Shown: positions 10,725 through 24,300 of the stretch, piece after piece
Numbering within the stretch: position 1 is the first letter of the stretch
How the letters are laid out: every line of letters starts with the position of its first letter
Origin: Rhodosporidiobolus odoratus
Lineage: Eukaryota > Basidiomycota > Microbotryomycetes > Sporidiobolales > Sporidiobolaceae
Direction: 5' to 3'
NCBI GenBank assembly: GCA_034387635.1
Contig: JAOANU010000013.1
Location: 62,001 to 126,000 of the forward strand
Length of the DNA stretch: 64,000 nucleotides
Translations under genes and position numbers: made by a program
The notes under the pieces: model-generated
Database searches by the model: none
Seen by the model: the letters and a program-made list of their open reading frames with translations, nothing else
What the model was told of the DNA's origin: nothing

Positions 10725-12423
10725 ACCGCCTTTCTCTCTTTCGCGACTCATGGTTACCTCGTAGATTATAGATAAAGAGCGGGGCGCAGATCGCTTTCTC
10801 TTTGGATCGTTCCCCTTGTTGCAGTGACGTACGAAGCAGTATTCCCGTTCTGTGTCCCGGGTGGTCTGACAGCTGCGTCCCTCAGTTTTCGCATGACCAA
10901 ACTCTTCTCATGCTCAGGTCAGGGCTGACTCCGCTGTTCTCTCTCCGCTTCCGCTTCTCTTCCTGTTCCGGGCATTGTCACTCCTTCCCCAACCGGCAGG
11001 GCGCCGACATCGACCCGACCAGCGTCGGCGAGCCCTGACCAGAACCGGGACAGCAAGAAAGCCCGCCTTGCTTGAACGACTCATTTCTTCTGTGCCTTCA
11101 CCCTTCTCACGCCCATACGATCCTAGTCATTGCCTCTCGACCTTCATCATTTCAGAAACACATCATACAGCTCATTCAGCGTCTTCTCGCATACCCTCCG
11201 GCTCAGCCGCCATCAAGCCGTCGACTAGAAACCCCTCGAGGCCTTTCTTCCTTGCTTCGGAGCCCTGCCACATGCAATCCAAAGTTCGTTCGGTTCCGAC
11301 CGTCGCCGAGACAGCACGTGGTCCGGGTTGAGTGGATGAGCTTGCCAGGCTGGGACGACTAGGCAAAATGGGAATCTGTTCGAGCGGGTTCGGATCGAGG
11401 GATGGGGGCTTGAGGTATGTCAGACCCATGTGTATTGTAACCCCTGACGCGACTCCAATGTCTAGCACTGACCTCATGCGGGCTGTCGCTTACAGCTCTC
11501 TCCTGCGCTTTCATATTGCTACCCCTTCTTACTCTCAACCTTCTCAAGTCAGCTTTCTCAACAACTCGCGAGCATGGCTCGGGCGCTGCTATCACACGCT
11601 CTTCGATTGACGCCGAAGCTTCTGCTACTCCAGTCCCGGCCCTCGCGGTCAGGCTGCTCGCAAACTTGATGGCTTCCCGCCTTGCCCCGTTTCTGCGCAA
11701 TTCCCCACACAGGTCGATACCATATGGGCCAGAGCATGTAGGGCCGGCCTACAGACGGATAGTCTGCTGTATGAGCCGGGCGCGTGAGAGTCCGGCGAGC
11801 TGTGGCCCAAATTTTTCGGGCTTTCCTGGTGCGTTCCCTCCTTCTTCTACTTTCTCCTTTATGACCTCTGGACCGATAAGCCCTGGTACTGATGACCGGA
11901 ATCCTTGATCTGTAGCCGGTGCAATAGCTTCTACCACACCAAAGCCGGGACACCAGCCTTGGACGAGGACTCGAGCCATCGTGAAGCAGAGCGTGAGATC
12001 GTGAGAAAACGACGGGACGGAGCTCGTAGGCGGCAGCAGGTGTATGCACCAGAGCACAACAGCGCAGAGCGTCTGAGGGAGCTGCCAATGGGCGCGGAAG
12101 CAGCAGCCCTTTCTCCCGTGTAAAAGTGGCACGGCGCCAGAGAAAGGGGCGAAGGGGGCGCGAGATCGCGACTCACGGCGTCGACGGGCGCGGGAGTCCT
12201 TCCCTACGCGCTCGCGATGTACTACAGAGTGGGTCTTGTGGTACCGCTTCACTACTACTGCACCGGTTCTCGGCAGGAACGCCGACTGCGGGCGTTGGCG
12301 GACACAAGTTGTCGCCGCTAGTTTCTCTCTTTCCTTCTCATTCTTCACTTCTCATTGCGAGCTCACCCGTCAAGACAACCTATACTACTACACACGTACT
12401 CTCTCCCGTTACTCGTTACCATC
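10725..12423. other. Intergenic stretch, about 1.7 kb
   Basis: No reading frame here has credible protein character or a splice pattern I can follow. It includes the peroxiredoxin 3' end and the promoter of the third CSD gene, which becomes CT-rich from about 12300. Confidence 0.4.
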
Positions 12424-14168
12424 ATGTACCGCCCCCGCGCCACCTCGTTCATGTAAGCCTTCTTTCCCCATCCCAACTTATCGAGCCAGCGCTCCCTTCT
12501 ATTGCATGCTGACAAGCTTCCTTGATCCCCGCGCAGCTTCCCTTCTACTGGCCGCAAGCCCTCGACAGCTTCGACAGGCTACAACAAGGCAGTCGGAAGC
12601 GAGCTCCAAATCGCTCGGACCGCCCCAACCTCCCGTCCCGCCTATGCTCGCCACAGACGGCACTCTACCGTCTGTCCCTCGTCGCCGACGCTTTTTCAAG
12701 AACTCAAGAGTGGTCAGGGAGGCTTCGAATCGAGCAGTAGCGCGAGCAGCGACGAGCTGGACTGGTCGACCCCTCCTCTCTCCCCGTCGACTTCCGGGCG
12801 CCAGCGATCGAGGATCTCGACACCGGATCCCAAGTTCATGGTCGATCTCTACGACAGCTTTCGCATCGTCTCACCGGGCTCTGGGCATGAGCAGGGCAGC
12901 CGCACCTTTTCTTCCTCCGATCCTGTTCTTCCTTTCTTCCCGCCCGGTCTCGCCCCGCCGGTTGCGGATCAGCTCCCGCCGCCGCCTCCTTCCCGTCCTC
13001 TATCTGCCTCCGACCTAGGCTTCTCACCTCCTGGCTCCCCCATACACTTCGATGTCAACTCATCGACGTCGACCTTCTCTCTTCCGGCCCCGCCTGCGTG
13101 CTGCTCTGAGTATTCGCCTGACGACGCCAGCCTTCTCATCTCATGCGCTGCTGATCCTCAATGCGGCCTCAACTGGGGTGGCGGTCATCACCATTTCCAA
13201 GCCATGGACCCGCTCGCCTTCCCGGTCACCTCCTACTACGCCGTTCCTCCGCCGCCGTCCGAGTCGCCTGTACTTTCGCCGCTGAGATGTGGGCAGTCGC
13301 CCAGCGCACCGATCTATGCTGAACAGCGCAGCCTGCTCGACGTGCTCGAGCAGCAGCCGGTAAGGAGTTCAGGCAAGGTCAACCGTTTTGACGTGGACAA
13401 GGTGGGCCATCTCCCTCGCTCTTCTACTCAGCCTCAGGGAAAGCGCCTGACACTCGCTGTCTATAGGGCTATGGCTTCATCACGGACCACAATCACATCG
13501 AGCTGGGTTCGACCGAGGGTGCGTTTCTTCTCCGACTCGCAATCGCTCTTACAGCTCACCAGCGAGAACCGCAGTCTTTGTCCACTACTCCAACATTGTC
13601 AAGAGCGTCGACTTCCGCTGCCTTTCTCCGGGCGAAGTTGTACGTTCCCTTCCTTCCTCCTCTCGACCTTCTCAACTCGGATTGACCTGTTTCTGTGTTT
13701 GGCGCGTTCCAGGTCGAATACACGCTCATTAAGCACGGGTCAGGTCGGCTGCAAGCGTTTGATCTGACTGGAACCCACGGTATGCTTTCCTTTCTCCAGT
13801 CTGTCAAGGAGTCTCTGCGTTTCCTTCACAGCTCTCCCTCGTTCTCCTCGCCTTCTATCACTCTTCCTCTCTTGCCTACTGATCTCGTGCTCCCCCTTCC
13901 TCTAGAAACAGGCTTGCCCCTCCTCGGCCTCTCGTCGCGCTCCATCAACCTCCCCTACTCCCGCCGCGTCCGCTGGTCCCCCCGCGACCTCGACCTCAAC
14001 TACGCCGTCTTCGAGCCCGAACCTGACGTTGCCGCCTTGATCGTCGCCCAGAGTTGGCCGTACGGGCAATGGGAGCCCGAAGCGCAGATCGTCTGCGAGA
14101 GGGAGGTCATGGTTGCCTTTGCGCCGGCGCCCCCGAAGTCCGCCGGTTGTGCTGGTTACGCCGCCTAG
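12424..14168 (+). CDS. Cold-shock-domain protein 3
   Basis: Exons inferred: 12424-12452, 12537-13401, 13467-13518, 13575-13639, 13713-13779, 13906-14168, giving 446 residues. The first exon is 29 nt (MYRPRATSF), the same length as in CSD gene 2. A long Ser/Pro-rich region is followed by the CSD: GKVNRFDVDK, GYGFITD, VFVHYSNI, FRCLSPGEV, VEYTLIKHGSGRLQAFDLTG. After the domain all three paralogues share a PLxGL-type tail (GLPLLGLSSRSINLPY here). This copy has an extra acidic, Trp-containing C-terminus. Likely an RNA/ssDNA-binding regulator; targets unknown. It lies 9 kb from its two relatives, with two unrelated genes between. Confidence 0.83.
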
Positions 14169-15395
14169 TTGAGCGGTTAGCCGGACTTGTTCCAAGAGTG
14201 GTAAACATGCTTAAGGCGTGTTGGTCCTGACGGCTCGGTTTCTTTCACGGTTACACTCCATTCACTCGTTATGTCGGTGCCTTCCTATTTCTCCCTCGAA
14301 CGACGACAGCCGAACCGTTTGGCCCGTCGCAGACCATCAAGGCTGTAGCGCTGGTTGGACGTCTCGTGGATATGTAGCCGGCGAGTCATCTACTTTTGCA
14401 TTCTCATGGAGTTTTGCGAAGACCCAGCGAGAACAATGACGGCTGCTGTCCCGCAATGCCGAAGTCTCGCGAGAGCAGGAGTCACATTTCATGGTGCGAC
14501 CACCAACGGTGGGCGACAGGAGAAACCTTACAGCGTAGCAGGGCAGAGTTGAGAAAAGAGAAGGAGATGATGCATTGTGACTTAGGCACCCTACGTCGCC
14601 GCCTGAGGGATTGTACTCCCTGGTTCGGCCGCGTATTGGCGACTTGTGTCGCCGTCCGCACATGCGTTGGAAGGAAGTCGCAGAGATAGTCGCGAATCGC
14701 TTCGACGAGGCCGCATTCGCGGACATGCCCGATTGGGCAGGTCCGCCTTCGAATCGCGGGAGATAAGCCAGCCGGATAAGCAGGTTGGCCTGGTCGTCAA
14801 TGCTGCACCGAAAGACGTGCGAGACGACCACCAGCAGCAGACCAGCAGACGAAGGGGCGCTCAGCCGTTCCGAAGTTCCGAGAATGGCGGTGTCAAGGCG
14901 GTGCGGGCGAAACCGTCGCTTGCTGATTGGTTTAAATATAAAGCAGTCTCGGCCGATCTTGTGGTAGAATGGGACTGTGCACGGGCACGGGCAGCTGTGA
15001 CAGTAGCGCTAGAATGGGCGAACCTGCCCGCAACGCGAAGAGGATTGCCCTTGAGGCCCCACGTCGCCTCCCCCCATTTCGCGACACACAATCAAGCGAG
15101 TGCACCCGTCTGCCTGGTCAGCTGCGAGCGCGGAGAGCGAGGGGTTGTATACTGCAATAGCCGCATCAGTGTTAGCCAGAGCAAGGAACTAGGAAAGAGG
15201 GGAAGAGGGTTGAATCAGGTTGACCCCCCATTTCAATTGATAACAAGTTTCCCTTTTCTCTCCTTTGCCACCTCTCGCTGCTCTATCATTACTTTGAGAG
15301 CATACAGACCAGTCAGATACACTTAGCAACCTTCCCCAGGCCACTTCTCGACTTTCCCTACTCTCTACCGCCTTTCACACCGGCAAGCGCCTTTC
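14169..15395. other. Intergenic upstream of glutamate synthase
   Basis: About 1.2 kb without a credible gene. The right half has the promoter-like signals listed separately, and the last 150 bases are CT-rich. Confidence 0.45.
14926..14943 (+). promoter_or_regulatory. Possible CCAAT/TATA promoter element of GOGAT gene
   Basis: An inverted CCAAT box (ATTGG, 14926-14930) is directly followed by an AT-rich TATA-like run (14931-14943). The rest of this region is GC-rich, so the run stands out. If used, the 5' untranslated region would be roughly 420 nt. Inference from motif only. Confidence 0.3.
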
Positions 15396-18300
15396 ATGGG
15401 CCCCTCTCACATTCTCACTACTCCCGTAAACCAGCTCAAGCAGCACGTCACCTTCGACACCGACCCCGATGCTAACCCCACACACCCCTTGAGCGAACGC
15501 GACGAGCTCGCCGGCCCTTCGAACGGGTCCGGAGCCGTACTTCCTCGGGACGACCAGCACAACGAGCCAGAGGACGAGGATGATTTCGCTGCTGGGGTTG
15601 CGATGGATGAAAAGCTTCTCGGTCTACCCGCCAAGCAGGGACTGTACAACCCGGACGAAGAAAAGGACGCTTGCGGGTTCGTTTTCTTCTTTTCTCTCTC
15701 TGTCCGTTCGTTGCACTGTCTTCTCTGTCGGCATCTCATGCCCTTTGCCCCTATGCAGCGTCGGTTTCGTTGCCCACATCAAGGGTCAGGCCAGCCACAA
15801 GATCGTTAGCGATGCGAAGAACTTGCTCTGTGAGTGGAAACCATTCTTTCCTACCCACTTCCTCCTCCAGTTCCATGCCCACCTTTCCTTCGCGCGTTAT
15901 GCTGATACCTCCTCTTTATAGGCAACATGACGCACCGCGGCGCTACCGGTGCCGACTCTCGCGACGGGGATGGTGCCGGTATCATGGTTGGGCTTCCTCA
16001 CGGCTTCTTTGTCCGCGAAGCGCAACGCGAGATCGGCGTCAAGCTGCCGAAAGAGGGTCAGTACGCCGCCGGTAACCTCTTCTTCCGCAAGCCCGCCCGC
16101 CCCGACTGGCACAACGATGATGAGCTCAAGGCTCAGAAGAAGACGGTCGAGAAGCTCGCCGACAACTTAGGCTTGAGGGTTCTTGGCTGGAGGCACGTTC
16201 CTACGGACGGTACTATCCTCGGACCGGCCGCTCTCTCGCGCGAGCCGATTATCCTTCAGCCATTCGTCGTCGTCAAGGCGTTTTACGGCGAGGACAGTAA
16301 GAAGTGCGAAGAAAACGGCGAGTTTGAGGAGAAGACGTTTGAGAGGCAGCTTTACGTGCTGAGGAAGCATGCGACCCACACGCTCAAGCTCGAGACCGGG
16401 TTTTACATTTGCTCGCTTTCTAGCAAGGTGCGTTCCTTTCTTTCTTATCTCGCGCTATTCTATGCATGCTGAACCCCGGACTCCATGCAGGTCATTACCT
16501 ACAAGGGTCAGCTCTCACCCGTCCAAGTTTACGCCTACTACCACGACCTCAACCACGTCCTTTTCGCTTCGCACTTCTGCCTCGTGCACTCTCGCTTCTC
16601 TACCAACACCTTTCCATCTTGGGACCGCGCTCAACCCATGCGCTGGGCGGCACACAACGGAGAGATCAATACGGTCAAGGGAAACAAGGCTTGGCTACGT
16701 GCTAACGAAGTGCGTTGCTCTCTGTTTTCCCCCTCCTTGCTCCGCAGTAGACATGGTATGCTTATGACTTCCCACCTTGCTCAGGGTACCATGGCCTCCG
16801 AGAACTTTGGAGACAACCTGAACCTCCTCTTCCCGATCGTCGAAGCCGGTGGATCCGACTCGGCCGCCTTCGACAACGTCCTTGAGCTTCTCATCATCAA
16901 CGGGGTTCTTTCCCTCCCCGAAGCCGTCGCTCTCCTCGTCCCCGAAGCCTCCAACCCCGACATGGACAAGGAGAAGAAGGCCTTCTACCAGTGGGCGAGT
17001 TGCTTGATGGAGCCGTGGGACGGGCCCGCCTTGTTCACTTTTTCGGATGGGCGATTCTGTGGGGCAAACCTCGATAGGAATGGGCTTCGACCGTGTCGGT
17101 GGATTACGGTGCGTTTCTTTCTCCTCCCTTGTCACCTTGCCTAGCTCAGTAGCTCATTTTGTCGCCGAGCAGACAAACGATGATCTCATCATCTGTGCTT
17201 CCGAGGTGTGAGTTTTGCCCTGTTTCTTTAACCCCTTTAGTCAACCTTTGTTGTTCGATGTTCCACGTTGTGGTCAGACGTCGGGCTTGACAGGTCACGT
17301 GCTGACTCTTCTACTTTTTGCAGCGGTACCATCTACGTCGAGCCTGAGAAGGTTACCCGCAAAGGTCGTCTACAACCCGGCAAGATGCTCCTCGTTGACA
17401 CGGTCGAGGGCCGCATCGTCAATGACAAGGAGATCAAGATGACTGCTTCTCGCAAGCACCCCTTCGCCAAGTGGGTTACCGACAATCTTCTTCGCCTTCC
17501 CGACATCATGGCGAAGGAGGAGGCCAAGGGCGCTATCAAGCCCGTCGAGCTCGACGAGACCACCGTCGCGCAAGATGTCAGGCTTCTCGCTGCGGGGTAC
17601 TCGTTTGAGCAGATGGACCTGCTTCTTCGGCCGCTTGTCAATGAAGGGAAGGAGGCACTCGGAAGTATGGGTAATGATGCTGCGATGGCGTGCATGGCTA
17701 CGGCACCGAGGCTCGTCTACGAGTACTTCAGGCAGCTTTTCGCCCAGGTTCGTCTCTCTCTCCCAGCTTTGCGATTCCTTCTCGACTTCCTCGTACTCAA
17801 TTTCTCCGACACCGCAGGTTACGAACCCACCTATCGACCCGATTCGGGAGGCCATCGTCATGAGCCTCGAGAGCGCTGTTGGTGCTGCAAGTGTTCCTCA
17901 TCATCGCTTCGCTTCTCTTTCGCTGACCCGCTTTCTCCTTGCAGGGACCCAACCTCCTCGAGCAGAATGCTAAGCAGTGCAGCCGCCTGCTTCTCCCCTC
18001 TCCTGTGCTCTCCATTGACGAGATCGAGGCGCTCAGGCGCTTGTCAACGTCAGGCCAAGCCGCCTGGACTTCCCGCACGCTCGACCTCACCTACGACAAG
18101 GCCGAAGGCGTCGCCGGCTACGAGCGTGCCCTGAACCGTCTCTTCGTCGAGGCTTCTCAGGCCGTTCACGACGGGATTCGGCTCCTCATCCTCTCCGACC
18201 GCCCTGTTGGTCCTCACCGTGTTGCCATCTCGGCGGCGGTCGCTACGGGAGGTATCCACCACCACCTGGTGCACGAGAAGGACCGATCGAAGGTGGCGCT

Positions 18301-21300
18301 TCTCGTCGAGACGAGCGAGGCTAGGGAGACGCACCACCTCTGTGTATTGCTCGGGTACGGAGCGGACGGAATCTGCCCCTACTTGTTCTACGAGGCCATG
18401 TTCAAGGTAGTCTCTCTTTCTCTTTCTCTTTCTCTTTCTCTTCCTCTCTCTCTCAAGCGACCCGACCATTTCTTCCTCACTCCGATTCTCGCAATCAACT
18501 CGCAATGCCATTCTTTCGAGAGCGGAAAGCAAGACTACTGACTTCCCCTTTCTTCTTGTTCCCCTGCCTATCGTGTCTTGTAGCTCCGTCGCGAAGGTCT
18601 GCTCAAGAGCGATATGAACGAGAAGCAGATTGTCGAAAGTTCGTCAAACCGTCTCACGCATCTCGTTTTCTTCGTACGCTTACTCTCTGTTCGTGAATGC
18701 GCAGACTACAAGTCCGCCACCAACAAGGGTATCCTCAAGATCATGTCCAAGATGGGCATCAGCTGCTTGGCCTCTTACAAGGTCGGCTTACTCTTGTCTG
18801 TTCTGCTTTCTAGTCCGGCGGCTGACCCTTGATCCTTTCTTTTTCTCGCTTCAGGGTGCGCAAATCTTTGAGATCCTGGGCCTTCACGAGTCCGTCGTCG
18901 CCAAATGCTTCAACGGCACGGCCTCCCGCATTAGCGGATCCGGCTTCGAAGCGCTCGCCCTCGACGCCCTCGAATTGCACGAATCCGCCTTCCCATCTCG
19001 CGAGACCGTCCTTCCTCCCGGTCTCCCTGAGACTGGAGAGTATCACTGGCGTGCAGGCGGTGAAGCCCACATCAACGACCCCGCCGGTATCGCCAACCTT
19101 CAAGACGCCGTTCGGGAGAAGAACCAGAAGAGCTATGATGCCTACTCTGCAAACGCGCTCAAGCAGATCCGCGCTGTTACTCTGCGTGGCTTGATGGAGT
19201 TCGACTACGACAAGGCGCAGGCTATCCCGATTGAGCAGGTGGAACCGTGGCACGAAATTGCGAAGAGGTTTGTGACCGGTGCAATGAGTTATGGCAGTAT
19301 CTCGTACGTCGGTCTTTCTCCTAGTCGTGCCTTGTGCCTCGTCTCAAGACTGAGCCTATTACGTCGTGGCAGGATGGAAGCTCACTCGACCCTGGCCATT
19401 GCCATGAACCGTCTGGGCGGCAAATCCAACACCGGAGAAGGTGGTGAAGATGCTGAGCGGTCTGAGGTCATGCCCAACGGTGACACGATGCGCTCGGCAA
19501 TCAAGCAGATCGCCTCAGGCCGTACGTCGCTCTTTCTCCGGTCTATCCTTGACTCTCGACATTCTGCTGACCTTCCCAACTCTGTTCCTGACTCCACCAT
19601 TCTCTCGGGATCATCACACATGAATGAACAGGCTTCGGTGTCACGTCGAACTACCTCGCGGACGCCGATGAGCTGCAGATCAAGATGGCACAAGGTGCCA
19701 AGCCTGGAGAGGGAGGAGTGCGTTGTTTCCCTCGCCTTCTCTTTCCCCCTGTCAATACTGACATGCGAGTTTCTATCTTTGTAGGAGCTGCCGGGACACA
19801 AGGTCTCGAAGAGTATCGCTCGCACGCGTCACTCGACAGCAGGGTAAGCTGTTTTGCATCTTCCGATCGTTGACGAGTAGTCCGGCTTAACTTGCTCTTT
19901 TCTTACAGTGTCGGTCTCATCTCGCCCCCTCCCCACCACGACATCTACTCGATCGAAGACTTGAAGCGTGAGGGCCTTTGACTTCTCGCTCTGATGTATA
20001 ACTAATAGAAGTGGACTTGCAGAACTGATCTACGATCTCAAGTGCGCCAACCCTCGCGCTCGAGTGTCGGTCAAGCTCGTCTCCGAGGTTGGCGTAGGCG
20101 TGGTCGCGAGTGGTGTCGCCAAGGCTAGGGCTGACCACATCCTCATTTCAGGGGTAAGTTCTCCGTTTAGTTCTACTCCGTTCCCTTCGTCGAACTCCGT
20201 TCTCCTCAGCCTTGCCTCCCTAGCCGCAGTACTGACGGCTCTCTTGGGTAGCACGACGGTGGGACCGGCGCTGCGGTCTGGAGCGGCGTCAAGCACGCTG
20301 GTCTGCCCTTCGAACTCGGTCTCGCCGAAACCCACCAAACCCTCGTCCTCAATGATCTCCGTGGCCGGGTCACGCTGCAGACGGATGGTCAAATCCGTAC
20401 GGGTCGGGATGTGGCCATCGCCTGCTTGCTCGGTGCGGAAGAGTGGGGATTTGCTACGACGCCTTTGATCGCCATGGGGTGCGTCTCGTTCTTTCGCCAA
20501 CCTCGGATGCTGCTTACTGACCGTTTGCGCTTGCAGTTGCATTATGGTGAGCTATCTACCTGCTTCTCCCACCAACAAAGGCCTTGCGCAGGCCTCTTCT
20601 AGCCTGTTCCGACGGTACATTTTCTTCTGCTGAACCTGACAATCTGCTTCGTCGTCTTCGCAGATGCGCAAGTGCCATCTCAACACCTGCCCCGTCGGTA
20701 TCGCTACGCAGGATCCCATCCTGCGCGCCAAGTTCGCTGGACAGCCGGGTACGTCTGCAGTCTTATATGCAGAGTTCCGCGATCGAGCTGACGATGCCTA
20801 CCTTTCCTCATCGTCTGACTCTATTCCATATGCTCTCTCGGCTCCCATATCACCTCTGCCTTGCTTCACGTACATACCAACTGCACCTCACCTTTGACCG
20901 TGTACAGAGCATGTCGTTACTTTCCTCCATATGGTCGCTGAAGAGACCCGCGACATCATGGCCAAGCTCGGGTTGCGGACTATCAACGAGATGGTCGGAC
21001 GCTCTGATTTGCTTCGAGTTGACGATACCCTTCGCAACCCAAAGACGGCTAGCCTCGACCTTTCTCCCCTTCTCAAGCCGGCGTGGCAGATGCGCCCCGG
21101 CGTCGCTACCTACAAGGTTCGCCCTCAAGACCACAAGCTTTACACTCGCCTGGACAACAAGTTCGTTGACGAGGCCGAGGTAGGCTTATCTTTTCCCTTA
21201 CCCCGCTCTTACACATCTTTCTCCTGAGCAGCTGTTGCTTCATACTTACCCTTCTTTTTTCTGCCAGCTCGCGCTCACCAAGGGTCTTCCGGTTCGCATC

Positions 21301-24300
21301 GACAACGTCGAGGTAGTCAACACCGACCGCGCCCTCGGCACCACGCTCTCCAACCATGTGTCGAAGCGATACGGCGAAGAGGGTCTTCCTCGAGACACCA
21401 TCTTCATCCACTGCAAGGGCAGTGCCGGCCAGTCTCTCGGCGCATTCCTCGCTCCGGGTATCACGATCGCTGTTGAAGGCGACTCGAACGACTACTGCGG
21501 CAAGGGGCTTTCCGGTCCGTTTCCTCCTTCCTCTGTTTCCCGCCTTTGTCGGCCCCCGCTCATGTTCTCTTTGGCTCAGGGGGTCGACTCATCGTCTACC
21601 CGCCTGCTGCTTCGACTTTCAAGGCGGAAGAGCAGATCCTGGTCGGCAATACGTGCCTCTACGGCGCCACTTCCGGTCAAGCCTTCTTCTCCGGGATCGC
21701 CGCCGAACGGTTCGCCGTCAGAAACTCGGGAGCCACTGCGGTTGTTGAGGGATGCGGTGATCACGGATGTGAATACAGTGCGTTTTTCTCTACCATTTCA
21801 TCCGATGAATCTGAGAGCTTACAGGTCTACTTCGCAGTGACTGGTGGCCGTGTCGTCGTTCTCGGGTCCGTCGGACGCAACTTTGCTGCTGGCATGTCGG
21901 GCGGTATCGCATACGTCTTCGATGCTGCTCGAGACTTCCGCTCCAAGGTCAACATGGGGATGGTCGAACTCGGCACCGTCAATGACCCGAAGGAAATTGC
22001 TGAGCTGCGGAGCATGATTGTCAGTCGACTCTCTCCCTCCTACCTGCCATGCTCGTCCGAAAGCTCATTGCCACTTGCTGTAACAGGAGGATCACAAGCA
22101 CCTTACCGGTTCCGAGATCGCGACCTCCATTCTCAAGTCCTTCAACCAGGTCCTTCCTCGCTTCGTCAGGGTCATGCCGCTCGACTACAAGGCCGTTCTC
22201 GAGGCAGAAGCTGTTCGAGCTGCGGCCACGAAGAAGCGTCCGTCGATTGCTCCTCCGAGATCGACCGTTCCTGCTGCTCAAGCAGCGCAGAAACCCATTG
22301 AGCCGGCTGTGGTGGATCTTGAGGACTCAATGGTGGATGAGCAGACTGCGAAGAGGCGGGTCGAGACGCTCGACAAGGTCAAGGGGTTCATGAAGGTAAT
22401 GCGCGGTCTTTCTCTTCTGAACGACGGTTCCGAGCTGACCCTCATTTTCTCGCCCTGACTCCTTTCTCGCCCCTTCCATTTCACCTTTTTCGCTTGTTTG
22501 CGTCGTGCAGTACAAGTATATTCATTTCTCTTCCGGCGGTGTTCTTTTCTTTGTCGTGCTAACCTACCCGAACCGCAGGCGTCTGACTGAGCCGTACCGT
22601 ATCCCGAAGAAGCGGATCCACGACTGGCAAGAGTTGTCGACTCGCCTGCCGGACGATGATCTCAAGGTACAAGCTGCGCGCTGCCAGGACTGCGGCATTC
22701 CCTTCTGCCAGTCCGACTCTGGCTGCCCTATCGGCAACATCATTCCGAAGTGGAATGACCTCGTCTTCAAGGGACAGTGGGAGGATGCGTTGAACCGGTT
22801 ACTCAAGACCAACAATTTCCCTGGTTAGCCTCTCTTCCTCCTTCCTTCTCTTTCCCCTGAGCTCATTGTGTCGCTGCTTCGCAGAATTCACCGGCCGAGT
22901 TTGCCCCGCTCCTTGCGAGGGCGCTTGCACGGTCGGCATCAACGAGCTCCCTGTCGGTATCAAGTCGATCGAGTGCGCCATCATCGACAAGGTAAGCTGT
23001 ACTTCCTCGTCCCTGCCCCCCCCCCCCCCCCCCCCTCTGCTCCCCCACCTCGCAGCTCTTGGTCTATTGTCAACGCCTGTATAGCCCGACCCTCAGGCGC
23101 AAGCTGACCGTCATTCTCCGAACAGGGCTTTGAACTCGGCTACATGAAGCCGCAGCCTCCGAAGACGAGAACGGGCAAGAAGATTTCGATCATCGGATCT
23201 GGTCCTGCTGGCCTTTCTGCCGCCGACCAGCTCAACAAGGCCGGTCACCTTGTTACTGTATACGAGCGCAACGACCGCTGCGGTGGTCTGCTGATGTATG
23301 GTATTCCGAGTGCGTTTTCCCTTTTCCCCTGCTTCTCCTCTTAGATTGCTCACGTTTCTCTGCTTCGCTCCAATCTTCTGATTCGATCGCGCCTGCAGAC
23401 ATGAAGCTCGACAAGCGCATCGTCCAACGCCGCCTCGACTTGATGAGCGACGAGGGTGTAACTTTCGTCAACAACGCTCACGGTCCGTTTTCAACCTATC
23501 TCACCTCACTTCGCTTGTGCTGATCGCCTCATTCGCAGTCGGCGTCACCCACGACATTAAAGAAATCCGCGCCGACAGCGACGCGCTCATCATGGCAACC
23601 GGCGCAACTTGGCCGCGTGACTTGAAGATGAAGAACCGGGATCTTGACGGTATTCACTTCGGTGTGCCCCCTTCACCTCACTATATTTGCACCTCAGCTG
23701 ATATACATTGTTCTGCAGCGATGGAGCTTCTTCACCAGAACACCAAGTCTCTTCTCGACTCGAATCTCGAAGATAACAGCTATATCAACGCCAAAGATAA
23801 ACACGTTATTGTCGTCCGTTCTGTTCCTTCCTTGTCGTTCTCTCGTCTTGCACCTTTACTCACAGCTTCCCTCGAGTACAGATCGGCGGAGGTGACACGG
23901 GCAACGACTGCATTGGTACATCGATGCGTCACGGCGCCAAGTCCGTTACCAACTTCGAGCTGCTCCCTCAACCGCCCTCGGCCCGCGCTGGCGATAACCC
24001 GTGGCCTCAGTGGCCCAAGATTTTCCGTGTCGACTACGGTCACTCGGTGCGTCGTCACTGCTCGGGTCCTCCCGCTTACTGCTTGTTCTGTCACTGATCA
24101 AACGTATCCTCGGTGACCCTCTGCAGGAAGTCACCGCCCACACTGGCAAAGACCCTCGCGAGTACAGCATCTCGACGAAGGAGTTCGTGTCGGACGGCAA
24201 CGGCAAGATCAAGGGGGTCAACACGGTGCGCGTGCACTGGGAGAAGGATGCTCTCGGTAGCTGGCGCATGAGCGAGGTGCCGGGCTCTGAGCAGGTCCGC

